Shown here one piece after another: positions 16,736-24,877 of a DNA stretch of 62,684 nucleotides. Each line of letters opens with the position of its first letter. Position 1 is the first letter of the stretch. The position numbers and the translations under genes are program-made. The stretch spans positions 1 to 62,684 of the forward strand of contig NZ_AQQU01000015.1 of assembly GCF_002210105.1 (NCBI RefSeq), given 5' to 3'. The notes below the pieces were generated by a model. The model was not told the origin of the DNA, made no database searches, and saw nothing but the letters and a program-made list of their open reading frames with translations. Source of the stretch: Oceanicola sp. 22II-s10i (GTDB taxonomy: Bacteria > Pseudomonadota > Alphaproteobacteria > Rhodobacterales > Rhodobacteraceae).

Positions 16736-17536
16736 GTGGCCGAGGACACATTCGAGGAAGACAAGCTCTCGGTCGAGGAACGCCTCGCCGCCGAGGCGCT
16801 GATCGTCGATGTGGACGGGTTCGAGGGGCCGCTCGACCTGCTCTTGACGATGGCGCGGACGCAGAAGGTCGACCTGCTCAAGATCTCGGTCCTGCAACTC
16901 GCGCGCCAGTATCTGGGCTTTGTCGAAAAGGCCCGCGAACTCCGCATCGAACTGGCCGCCGACTACCTCGTCATGGCCGCATGGCTCGCCTTCCTGAAGT
17001 CCCGCCTGCTGCTGCCGCCCGACCCGACCGAGGACGGCCCCTCGGGCGAGGAACTGGCGGCGCACCTCGCCTTCCAGCTCGAACGTCTCGCCGCGATGCG
17101 GGACGTGGCCGCACGCCTGATGGGCCGCGACCAGCTTGGCCGCGACTTCTTTCCGCGCGGCATCACCGAGGACGTGACCCGCGTCCGCAAGGTGACCTAT
17201 ACCGCGACGCTTCTGGATCTCATGCAGGCCTATGCCCGGATCCGCACCAAGGACGAATTCCGCCCCTTCGTCATGGACCGCCAGCACATCCATACGATGG
17301 AACAATCGCTGGAACGTATGCGCCGCCTGATCGGTTTTGCCGGCACATGGACCGATATCGCCACCTATCTGCCCGACGACTGGAAGACCGACCGCATGAG
17401 CCGCCGGTCCTCGCACGCCGCCACCTTCGCCGCTTCGCTGGAACTGGCCAAGGAGGGGCTGGTCGAGATCCGGCAGAGCGACACCTTCGGCGCTATCCAG
17501 CTGCGCCGCCGCGAACGCCCGCGTGGCGAGGGTTGA
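16736..17536 (+). CDS. scpA: Segregation and condensation protein A
   Basis: 266 aa kleisin that links the SMC heads and works with ScpB in chromosome compaction. It has the ScpA signature FEGPLDLLLTMARTQKVDLL near 28-47, then LADYLVMAAWLAFLKSRLLLP-like residues and a C-terminal winged-helix-like part. The start is GTG at 16736, one base after the nagZ stop. scpB follows after 88 bp, a stretch that contains three short direct repeats of the type CGTGATAC/CGTGACA. Confidence 0.94.
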   Translation: MAEDTFEEDKLSVEERLAAEALIVDVDGFEGPLDLLLTMARTQKVDLLKISVLQLARQYLGFVEKARELRIELAADYLVMAAWLAFLKSRLLLPPDPTEDGPSGEELAAHLAFQLERLAAMRDVAARLMGRDQLGRDFFPRGITEDVTRVRKVTYTATLLDLMQAYARIRTKDEFRPFVMDRQHIHTMEQSLERMRRLIGFAGTWTDIATYLPDDWKTDRMSRRSSHAATFAASLELAKEGLVEIRQSDTFGAIQLRRRERPRGEG

Positions 17537-17624
17537 TTAGGTGTGCGCTTCGGTGCAGACACGCGTTTCCGCGTCGGTGCGACAGGCCGATGCGTTTCCG
17601 ACGTGATACCAGCGTGATACCGAC

Positions 17625-18314
17625 GTGACAGATCGCCCCGAAACCGATGAAACGGCCGACCAGCCGATCCGCGACACGCTCTTCGAAGCGCCGCCCGAGG
17701 CGGAGCAGGAGCGCATGGTCGAGGCGATCCTGTTCGCGACCGCCGATCCTGTGACCGTGGCCGAACTGAACGCCCGGATGCCGCATGGCGCCGACGGTGC
17801 CGTGGCGGTTCAGGCGCTCAGGAAACGCTACGAGGGGCGGGGGATCAACGTGGTCCGCGTGGGCGAAGGCTGGGCGATCCGCACCGCGCCCGATCTCGGG
17901 TTTCTCATGCAGAAGGAAACGGTCGAGACCCGCAAGCTCAGCCGCGCTGCGATCGAGACGCTGGCCATCGTCGCCTATCACCAGCCCGTGACCCGCGCCG
18001 AGATCGAGGAAATCCGCGGCGTCTCGGTTTCGCGCGGCACCGTGGACCAGCTGCTGGAGCTTGACTGGATCCGCTTCGGCCGCCGCAAGATGACGCCGGG
18101 CCGCCCGGTGACATTCGTCGTAACCCCCCATTTTCTGAACCATTTCGGGCTGGAGAGCGCCCGCGATCTGCCAGGGCTCAAAGACCTCCGGGCGGCGGGT
18201 CTGCTGGACAACCGGCCGCCGCCGGGAACCGGCATGGAGGACGAGGAAGACGGCGACGACGCCGGGCAGGTGGACATGTTCCGGCCCGGAGAAGACCCGC
18301 AGGATGACGAATAA
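17625..18314 (+). CDS. scpB: Segregation and condensation protein B
   Basis: 229 aa. ScpB dimers bind ScpA in the SMC complex through tandem winged helices. Visible are EAILFATADPVTVAEL, the core LSRAAIETLAIVAYHQPVTR followed by EIEEIRGVSV, and DWIRFGRRKMTPGRPVTFV. Both ends are acidic extensions, as in relatives. The start is GTG at 17625 with poor ribosome-site support; a later ATG at 17715 is the alternative, but would cut into the first helix. Confidence 0.93.
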   Translation: MTDRPETDETADQPIRDTLFEAPPEAEQERMVEAILFATADPVTVAELNARMPHGADGAVAVQALRKRYEGRGINVVRVGEGWAIRTAPDLGFLMQKETVETRKLSRAAIETLAIVAYHQPVTRAEIEEIRGVSVSRGTVDQLLELDWIRFGRRKMTPGRPVTFVVTPHFLNHFGLESARDLPGLKDLRAAGLLDNRPPPGTGMEDEEDGDDAGQVDMFRPGEDPQDDE

Positions 18315-18370
18315 GGCCCTGAAAAAGGCGGGATCCTGCGTTATATTGTGATTTGAGACAGGAGAGCACG

Positions 18371-18511
18371 ATGGACCTCAACCGCATCATCAACATGGTC
18401 ATCAACCAGGTGATCCGCCGCATCGTCGGCAAGGGCGTCAATGCCGGCTTCGACAGAATGTCGGGCAAGGGCCGCAAGCAGCCCAAACAGCGTCAGCACG
18501 ACGACTACTGA
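18371..18511 (+). CDS. Small basic protein of unknown function (46 aa)
   Basis: An ATG preceded by CAGGAGAGCACG opens a 46-codon frame ending at TGA 18509-18511. The protein has an amphipathic or hydrophobic N-terminal half (MDLNRIINMVINQVIRRIV) and a Lys/Gln/Arg-rich tail (GKGRKQPKQRQHDDY). It lies 56 bp after scpB on the same strand, with good codon use and a good ribosome site. I do not recognise a named family. Membrane association through the N-terminal helix is possible but unproven. Confidence 0.75.
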   Translation: MDLNRIINMVINQVIRRIVGKGVNAGFDRMSGKGRKQPKQRQHDDY

Positions 18512-18514
18512 CAA

Positions 18515-19636
18515 TCAGCCCCTGATCCGGGTGGCCTCGACCGCGCCCGCAAGGGCGAGCGCGCAGGACCCGGCTGCGCAGGCGGCGAACCCGCCCGCGG
18601 CATAGGGCCACTGGAAAGCCAGCGCGCCCAGCATTACCGCCAGATATGTCTGGGCCGAGTTCAGACCCAGCACCGCGCCCCGCTGCCGGATGTCCAGCGC
18701 GGCAAGGCGCGAGATGGCGAAATTCAGCGCGGCGTGCTGCGTGATCCCCCAGAACAAAGCTATGAATAACAGGGCGGTATAGCCCGAACCTGTCACGGCC
18801 ATCGCGCCGTAGGTCAGGGCGAGTCCCCCCATGCTCAGCGCCCCCGCAACCCGTCGCGGCAGGCGGTCGAGCATGTTGTCCAGGAGCAGCGACAGGCCGA
18901 ACCCGGTGCCGTAGCACAGCGTCACCCAACCCGCCCCGTCCGCGCCCCGGCCCAGCACGTCGCCCACATGCGCGCCGAGGAAGGCGTAGGTGCCGTAGAA
19001 GGACAGCATCATGCAGAACGCGCCGAACAGGGCCGGCCAGATGCCCGGCACCTTGAGCGCGGTCAGGGGCGAGGTCGGCTGCCCGCGGGACACCTCCAGC
19101 GACAGGCGGCGGAGCAGCAGAAGCACCACGAGGTCGAGCGCGAAGAATGTCGCGTAAACTGTCCTCCAGCCGAGGTATTCCGCGACGAAGCCGGACCCGG
19201 CGACACCCGCCGTCAGGGCCACGACCCATCCGCTCAGCACCTTGCCGACGGCCCGGTTCTCCTGCCCCTTGGGCACCACCTGCGGTGCAAGGCCGTAGAT
19301 TGCCGGCAACGCCATGCCGGAGCCGACCCCGGCGATGGCCTGCGCCAGCGCCAGCCAGACCACGCCCGGCGCGGCGGCCGACAGGCCCAGTCCCACGATC
19401 TGCACCACGAGCGCCTGCATCAGCGCCCGGTCCGCCCCTATCGCGTCCCCGCGCGGGGCGAGGAACAACGCCGAGAACATCGTCGCCAGCCCGAAGGCCG
19501 CGCCCGCGCGCACCACGGCCACCGGCGCGACGCCGAGATCGGCCGCCACGGCGGCCGTAATGGGCGCCAGCACCATCGACACGGCGCCGACGACCGCGAT
19601 GGCCGCGATGAGCAGGGCAAGGGGGCTGAGACGCAT
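18515..19636 (-). CDS. MFS transporter
   Basis: 373 aa with about 12 hydrophobic segments. It shows the major-facilitator architecture with LGWRTVYATFF in the first half and a short central loop (RRLSLEVSRGQPTS). The substrate cannot be predicted; the general shape is that of multidrug or metabolite efflux carriers. I chose the ATG at 19636 (MRLSPLALL) because AAGG lies 6 nt upstream; an 11-residue longer start at 19669 would overlap the hairpin at 19654-19683. The stop is only 3 bp from the stop of the convergent 46-aa gene. Confidence 0.85.
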   Translation of the reverse strand: MRLSPLALLIAAIAVVGAVSMVLAPITAAVAADLGVAPVAVVRAGAAFGLATMFSALFLAPRGDAIGADRALMQALVVQIVGLGLSAAAPGVVWLALAQAIAGVGSGMALPAIYGLAPQVVPKGQENRAVGKVLSGWVVALTAGVAGSGFVAEYLGWRTVYATFFALDLVVLLLLRRLSLEVSRGQPTSPLTALKVPGIWPALFGAFCMMLSFYGTYAFLGAHVGDVLGRGADGAGWVTLCYGTGFGLSLLLDNMLDRLPRRVAGALSMGGLALTYGAMAVTGSGYTALLFIALFWGITQHAALNFAISRLAALDIRQRGAVLGLNSAQTYLAVMLGALAFQWPYAAGGFAACAAGSCALALAGAVEATRIRG

Positions 19637-19646
19637 GGGGGGCCTT

Positions 19647-19683
19647 GGAAAACGCGCGCCGCCCGACACTACGGGCGGCGCGC
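19647..19683 (-). terminator. Intrinsic terminator downstream of the dCTP deaminase gene
   Basis: 12-bp perfect GC stem (19654-19665 with 19672-19683) and a 6-nt loop. On the minus strand it is followed by TTTTCC, the arrangement of a Rho-independent terminator. It lies 32 bp after the dCTP deaminase stop and just ahead of the MFS gene's start. Confidence 0.8.
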
Positions 19684-19715
19684 GGGAAAGGGAAGGCGGT
19701 GTCCGGCTGGCCCGG

Positions 19716-20789
19716 TTACGCCTTGAAATGCTTGGAAAGTTTCAGCCCCTGGCCCTGGTAGTTCGACGCGATCCCCGCGCCGTAGAGCGTTTCGGGCACC
19801 TCTTCCATCCGCTCGTAGATCAGGCGTCCGACCACCTGTCCGTGCTCCAGCACGAAGGGTGCTTCGTGGCACCGAACCTCGAGCACCCCGCGCGATCCCG
19901 CGCCGCCCGCCTCGGCCCAGCCGAAGCCGGGATCGAAGAAGCCCGCGTAATGCACGCGGAACTCGCCCACCATGGCGACATAGGGCGCCATCTCGGCGGC
20001 GTGGTCGGGGGGGATGCAGACGGCCTCGCGGCTGACGAGGATGTAGAACGCGCCGGGGTCGAGGATGATCTGGCCGTTCTTGCTGCGCACCTCTTCCCAG
20101 TAATCCGCGGGGTCGTAATACCCGATCCGGTCGAGGTCGATGATCCCCGTATGCGGCTTGGCGCGGTAGCCGACCAGATCGCCGCTCTCGGGGCGCAGGT
20201 CGACGGAGAATCCCAGCCCCTCGTCGATCACCGCCTCGCCGTCCACCAGTGGCACCTTGCCGTGCAGCGAGCGCAGCGCTGCATCGTCCAGCCGCGCCGC
20301 GCCGTCGCGGAAGCGGATCTGGTTCAGCCGCATCCCCGGCCGCACGAGGACCGAGAAGGAGCGGGGACAGATCTCGGCATAGAGCGGGCCGTTGTAACCC
20401 TCGGGGATCCGGTCGAATTCCTCGCCCCCGTCGGTGATCACCCGCGTCAGCAGGTCCAGCCGCCCGGTCGAGCTCTTGGCGTTCGCCGCCGCCTCGATCC
20501 CGGAGGAAAGCGCGAGGCTCTCCATCAGCGGCACGACATAGACGCAGCCCTTTTCCAGCACCGCGCCCTGCGTCAAGTCGACCTGGTGCATCTCGAATTC
20601 CGCCAGCCGCTCGGCGACGGTCCGTCCGTGCCCGGTCAGGAACGACGCCCGCACGCGCCACGCCCGTGTCCCGAGCCGCAGGTCGAGGCTGGCCGGCTGG
20701 ATCTGCGCGTCGGTGATTCCGGGATCGGCCCGGATCTCGCCCGCGTCGATCATCCGCCGCAACCGCTGGCTTGCACAGATCCCGCTCAT
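19716..20789 (-). CDS. 2'-deoxycytidine 5'-triphosphate deaminase, long two-domain form
   Basis: 357 aa, about twice the size of classical Dcd. Two dUTPase/Dcd-like halves are visible: QIQPASLDLRLG and NAKSSTGRLDLLTR in the first, then YNGPLYAEICPRSFSVLVRPG, and RIGYYDPADYWEEV with a second beta-rich half ending RLIYERM. Family members convert dCTP to dUTP for thymidylate synthesis; the long alphaproteobacterial variant is usually annotated the same way. The start ATG at 20789 (MSGICASQRL) has AAAGGGA 5-6 nt upstream; a longer frame exists but would reach into the promoter region of the divergent thiolase gene. Confidence 0.87.
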   Translation of the reverse strand: MSGICASQRLRRMIDAGEIRADPGITDAQIQPASLDLRLGTRAWRVRASFLTGHGRTVAERLAEFEMHQVDLTQGAVLEKGCVYVVPLMESLALSSGIEAAANAKSSTGRLDLLTRVITDGGEEFDRIPEGYNGPLYAEICPRSFSVLVRPGMRLNQIRFRDGAARLDDAALRSLHGKVPLVDGEAVIDEGLGFSVDLRPESGDLVGYRAKPHTGIIDLDRIGYYDPADYWEEVRSKNGQIILDPGAFYILVSREAVCIPPDHAAEMAPYVAMVGEFRVHYAGFFDPGFGWAEAGGAGSRGVLEVRCHEAPFVLEHGQVVGRLIYERMEEVPETLYGAGIASNYQGQGLKLSKHFKA

Positions 20790-20947
20790 CCCGTCCCTTT
20801 CGCTGGCATCCGCCCGCCGGGCAGATCGGAAGCTGACACTAAAGCCATAACATATGGATGAAAAGTACGACCGGAATGGGCCAAGCGTTCTGGACATTGA
20901 CCGATCGGCAAGTAGGATCGGCAGCGATCACGGGAAGAGGACAACCG

Positions 20948-22105
20948 ATGAGTGATATCAAACGCAAAGCCTGCATCGTGGGCATTTACGAATATCCCCT
21001 CAGAAAGTGCCCCGACCAGTCCATCTGGCAGCTGCATGCCGATGTCGCGGACGGTGCGCTGAAGGATGCGGGGCTGAGCTGGGAAGATGTCGACGGCTAC
21101 TTCTGTGGCGGCGACGCGCCGGGCGGGGCGATGGCGATGGCCGAATACCTGGGCCTGACCAACCAGCTGACCCATTACGACACGACGGACACGGGCGGGT
21201 CGTCCTACGTCATGCACGTCGGCAAGATGGCCGAGGCCATCGTGATGGGCAAATGCAAGGTCGCGCTCTGCACGCTGGCGGGCAAGCCCCGCACCGCGCC
21301 GCCGACCCCGCGTGTTCCGGGCTTCGAGCAGGGGTTCGAGACCGGCTACAACGGCTCTCCGCCGAACCTCTACGCGCTGGCGGCCCGCCGCCACATGCAC
21401 GAATACGGCACCACGTCGGAACAGCTGGCGTGGATCAAGGTCGCGGCCTCGCAGCACGCGCAGTACAACCCGCATGCGATGCTGCAGGATGTCGTGACGG
21501 TCGAGGACGTGGTCAACTCTCCGATGATCGCGGACCCGCTGCACATGTTCGACTGCTGCGTCGTGTCCGAAGGCGGCGGCGCCTTCATCATGACCACCCC
21601 GGAAATCGCCAAGTCGCTGGGCAAGCCGATCGTGAACGTCCTCTCGGCGGCGCAGTTCCTCAAGGGGCAGGCCGGTGGCAAGGACATGGACCTGACCACA
21701 TCGGGTCTGGCCGTCTCCGGTCCCAAGACGCTGGAACTGGCCGGCGTGACCACGGCGGATATCAAGTACGCCTCGATCTACGACTCGTTCACCATCACCG
21801 TGCTGATGCAGATCGAGGACATGGGCTTCTGCAAGAAGGGCGAGGGTGGCAAGTTCGTCATGGACGGCAACCTGATCTCGGGTGTCGGCAAGCTGCCGTT
21901 CAACACCGATGGCGGCGGTCTGTGCAACAACCACCCCGTCAACCGCGGCGGCATGACCAAGGTGCTGGAGGCCGTGCGCCAGCTGCGCGGCGAGGCGCAT
22001 CCCAAGGTGCAGGTGCCCAACTGTGACATCGCCCTCGTCACCGGGATCGGCGGGACGCTGACCGTCCGCCACGGGTCCGCAGCAGCAGTACTGGAGCGTG
22101 GATAA
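20948..22105 (+). CDS. Thiolase-like protein lacking both catalytic cysteines (SCP-x/Ltp2 type)
   Basis: 385 aa with thiolase fold landmarks, but the acylated Cys is Gly83 (TDTGGSS where thiolases have CxS/CGSS) and the C-terminal CIGGG is GIGGT. The His of GHP survives as NNHPVNRGG. Thiolase-like proteins of this type pair with a DUF35 protein; the Ltp2-ChsH2 pair in steroid side-chain degradation is a retro-aldolase, so an acyl-CoA aldolase reaction is the best inference, not thiolysis. The stop TAA shares its last A with the ATG of the DUF35 gene, which supports a complex of the two products. The start ATG follows GGGAAGAGGACAACCG. Confidence 0.88.
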   Translation: MSDIKRKACIVGIYEYPLRKCPDQSIWQLHADVADGALKDAGLSWEDVDGYFCGGDAPGGAMAMAEYLGLTNQLTHYDTTDTGGSSYVMHVGKMAEAIVMGKCKVALCTLAGKPRTAPPTPRVPGFEQGFETGYNGSPPNLYALAARRHMHEYGTTSEQLAWIKVAASQHAQYNPHAMLQDVVTVEDVVNSPMIADPLHMFDCCVVSEGGGAFIMTTPEIAKSLGKPIVNVLSAAQFLKGQAGGKDMDLTTSGLAVSGPKTLELAGVTTADIKYASIYDSFTITVLMQIEDMGFCKKGEGGKFVMDGNLISGVGKLPFNTDGGGLCNNHPVNRGGMTKVLEAVRQLRGEAHPKVQVPNCDIALVTGIGGTLTVRHGSAAAVLERG

Positions 22106-22500
22106 TGGTCGAGATCATTCACAAATACCCCAAGGTCGCCAAGAACGAGGAAACCACCTACTTCTGGGAGCAGGCGAAGGAGGGCAAGTTCATGGTCCGC
22201 CGCTGCCCCGAATGCGGTGAGATCCACTGGTATCCGCGCACGCTCTGCCCGCTCTGCCACAAGGCCGAGACCAAGTGGGAAGAGCATTCCGGCGATGGCG
22301 AGATCTACACCTGGACCGTCATGCGCAAGTCGCCGACCGGGCCGTTCGCGCTTGGCTATGTCAAGCTGGACGGCGGGCCGTATGTTTATGTCCGTTTCCG
22401 TGACGGCGTGACCGACGGGCTGGAGATCGGCAAGCGGGCCAAGATCGTCTTCGACAAGATCAGCGACGACGACGTCTACATGTTCGCCGACCTCGCCTGA
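22105..22500 (+). CDS. DUF35 zinc-ribbon/OB-fold protein, partner of the thiolase-like protein
   Basis: 131 aa. The N-terminal rubredoxin-like zinc ribbon is RRCPECGEIHWYPRTLCPLC (Cys-x2-Cys twice). The OB-fold follows with GEIYTWTVMRKSPTG, FALGYVKLDGG and VYVRFRD. Such proteins bind acyl-CoA and form a complex with thiolase-like enzymes. The one-base overlap with the upstream gene indicates coupled translation. An intrinsic terminator begins 20 bp after the stop. Confidence 0.92.
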   Translation: MVEIIHKYPKVAKNEETTYFWEQAKEGKFMVRRCPECGEIHWYPRTLCPLCHKAETKWEEHSGDGEIYTWTVMRKSPTGPFALGYVKLDGGPYVYVRFRDGVTDGLEIGKRAKIVFDKISDDDVYMFADLA

Positions 22501-22520
22501 GGGTTTGGAAATTCGAATGG

Positions 22521-22551
22521 AAAGGGCGCGCCTGCGGGTGCGCCCTTTTTT
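22521..22551 (+). terminator. Intrinsic terminator of the thiolase-like/DUF35 operon
   Basis: 9-bp stem AAAGGGCGC / GCGCCCTTT with a 10-nt loop and a run of six T at 22546-22551. Confidence 0.9.
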
Positions 22552-22646
22552 CGTCGGGCTGCCCGGGTCGGGTGAAGCCGTGGATGATGCGCCGCGTCCG
22601 AGGTCTGCCCTGGATCCAGCGGGTCGGTGGCCTGCGACCCCGGCCC

Positions 22647-23475
22647 GATCCAAGCGCCCCGCCCGGAACAGCCACGCAGTGGCCCGGGCAGCGCATGGCC
22701 GTCCCGGCGGCCGTGCGCTTCGTCACCGCCAGCGCGCGGATCGGACGGCGCGCGGGGCGTTGCCATAAAGCGCGGACCGGTGGCGTTGCGGCGCAAGGCC
22801 ACGGCCATGCGATACCCTCTGTCAGTCTTTTCTCGAAGGTAGAGGGAGGCGCTTTCTCTTTCTCCGATCCAAGCACCCCGCCCGGAGCAGCCAGGCAGTG
22901 GCCCGGGCAGCGCATGGCCGTCCCCACGGCCGTGCGCTTCCTCACCGTCAGGGCGCGGATCGGACGGCGCGCGGGGCGTTGCCATAAAGCGCGGACCGGT
23001 GGCGTTGCAGCGCAAGGCCACGGCCATGCGATGCCCTCTGTCAGTCTGTTCTCGAAGGGAAAGGGAGGCGCTTTCTCTTTCTCCGATCCAAGAGCACCCC
23101 GCCCGGAACAGCCAGGCAGTGGCCCGGGCAGCGCACGGCCGTCCCCACGGCCGGGTGCTTCTTTACCGCCAGTGCGCGGATCGGACGGCGCGCGGGGCGT
23201 TGTCATAAAGCGCGGACCGGTGGCGTTGCAGCGCAAGGCCACGGCCATGCGATGCCCTCTGTCAGTCTGTTCTCGAAGGGAAAGGGAGGTGCTTTCTCTT
23301 TCTCCGATCCGAGCACCCCGCCCGGAACAGCCAGGCAGTGGCCCGGGCAGCGCATGGCCGTCCCGGCGGCCGTGCGCTTCGTCACCGCCAGCGCGCGGAT
23401 CGGGCAGCAGGGGTGGTGTTGTCATTAAGCGCGGACCGGGGCCGTAGCAGCGCCCGACCACGGCCATGCGCTGCC
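22647..23475. repeat. Four tandem copies of a 219-bp repeat
   Basis: Units begin with GATCC at 22647, 22866, 23085 and 23306, so the period is 219, 219 and 221 bp; the third unit has a 2-bp insertion (AAGAGCACC for AAGCACC). The first three are complete and very similar, while the fourth diverges after about 23400. Each unit contains an imperfect 11-bp hairpin (CGCATGGCCGT / ACGGCCGTGCG), the words CATAAAGCGCGGACCGG and GGCGCTTTCTCTTTCTCC. Because 219 is divisible by three, frames stay open on both strands, but none has a family match or good start. The array lies between the ends of two convergent units. I see no transposase or CRISPR features. Confidence 0.88.
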
Positions 23476-23483
23476 CTCCGGCG

Positions 23484-24719
23484 TCACTCGGCGGCGACGC
23501 CGCCCGGTATGCCCGGTGCCACCCGTGCCCGCCCCAGCCGGGGATTCAGCCGTCCGGCAATGGCCCAGCCGATCAGGCAGGCCGACCCGGCCACTGCGAA
23601 TATCCCGGCGATCGGCGCAACCAGCAGGACCAGCCAGGCCAGACCCGGCGTGGCGATCCCGGACACGTCGCGATAGGACGAATAGACCGCCGACATCTCG
23701 GTCCGTTCCGACGGCTTCACCGCCATCAGGAACGGCAGACCTCCGCAGACGTCGAGCAGGATCAGGAAGAAGCTGGCGGCGAACAGGCAGCACACAGTCA
23801 CCCAGGGCAGGCCCGAGCCGACGGTCGCCGCGATGAACAGCACCGCGGTCGCCATGAACCCGGTCCGCACCCCCGTCCGCACCGACCGCGCTTGCAACCA
23901 GCGCAGGATCACCGGGGCGAGGAACAGCGCCGCGTTCGTGACCGACAGGAGTCGCCCGCCAAGCTGGTCGCCCAACCCCTGCGACACGGCGAATATCGGC
24001 AGGTAGACGATATAGGCCCACCACCCGGACGAGCGGATCACGGCAAAGAGCCAGCCCGCCACCAGCCGGGGCTGCGCGGCGAAGCGGCCGAGGAAGGCGA
24101 CCGGGTTGGGTGCAGGCCGCGTGGCCCGCGTGATCAGCTTGCCGTTGCCAAGCCGCATGTAGAGGAACATGCCCAGCATGGCCGAGGCCGCGACGGCGGC
24201 GATCAGGAACGGCGCCGGACGCCACCAGCTCCACAGCGCGACGCCCAGCACCGGGCCGACAGTCCAGCCGAGCGCCGAATAGAACATCTTCAGCGTCTCG
24301 TTCCGCCCCAGCTCCACCCGTGCGATGTAGTCGAGCACATAGGCGTTGAAGCAGACGAAGGTGATGACCGTCGCGAAGGAGTTCATCGCCAGTGCCAGAA
24401 CGATCGCCTGCGGCGGCCCGAAGATCGCCACCAGTGCGCCCGCGACATAGAGCAGGGCGCCGATGGAATAGATCCAGCGGCGCGGCACGTAGCGGTTCAG
24501 CCAGGGCACCATCAGCCCGGTGCACAGCGACACGATCCCGACCGCGAAATAGACCGAGCTGACCAGCGCGGCGTCCTTCAGAGCGTCGAACATGGCGACC
24601 GGAAAGACCGAGATCAGGATGCCCCGCGCCGCTGCCTCGAACCCGGCGATACGGGCGAAGCCGGCCACCGATGGGGCAGGGGCGTGGCGAAGCCACTCGG
24701 GGATGCGTCGTTCGAACAT
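23484..24719 (-). CDS. MFS transporter
   Basis: 411 aa with about 12 hydrophobic segments and MFS layout. The central loop follows YMRLGNGKLITRATR (about 185-200). Segments such as NSFATVITFVCFNAYVLDY and SSYRDVSGIATPGLAWLV support a permease, but the substrate is not predictable. The 3' end abuts the 219-bp repeat array. The start ATG at 24719 faces the divergent MORN-protein gene across 158 bp in which I see no clear operator. Confidence 0.85.
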   Translation of the reverse strand: MFERRIPEWLRHAPAPSVAGFARIAGFEAAARGILISVFPVAMFDALKDAALVSSVYFAVGIVSLCTGLMVPWLNRYVPRRWIYSIGALLYVAGALVAIFGPPQAIVLALAMNSFATVITFVCFNAYVLDYIARVELGRNETLKMFYSALGWTVGPVLGVALWSWWRPAPFLIAAVAASAMLGMFLYMRLGNGKLITRATRPAPNPVAFLGRFAAQPRLVAGWLFAVIRSSGWWAYIVYLPIFAVSQGLGDQLGGRLLSVTNAALFLAPVILRWLQARSVRTGVRTGFMATAVLFIAATVGSGLPWVTVCCLFAASFFLILLDVCGGLPFLMAVKPSERTEMSAVYSSYRDVSGIATPGLAWLVLLVAPIAGIFAVAGSACLIGWAIAGRLNPRLGRARVAPGIPGGVAAE

Positions 24720-24877
24720 GGGTGCAGTCTCTGCCTCGCATCAACAGGAGGGTGACGTGCCGGTCTGATCGGCGGGCGACATGGAAGTGCAATCCGCGAC
24801 ACAATTCGTGGCGAGGGTGGTCTGGGATCTGCGACCCAGGGGTTGATCGGCAGTTTTCCGCTGTGTTTCACTGACGC

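Noticed and set aside
22460..23467. A 335-codon minus-strand frame and a 291-codon plus-strand frame in the 219-bp repeat region
   Set aside because: Both follow from the multiple-of-three period; neither has a convincing start, domain or codon pattern. The region is kept as a repeat with coding status open.
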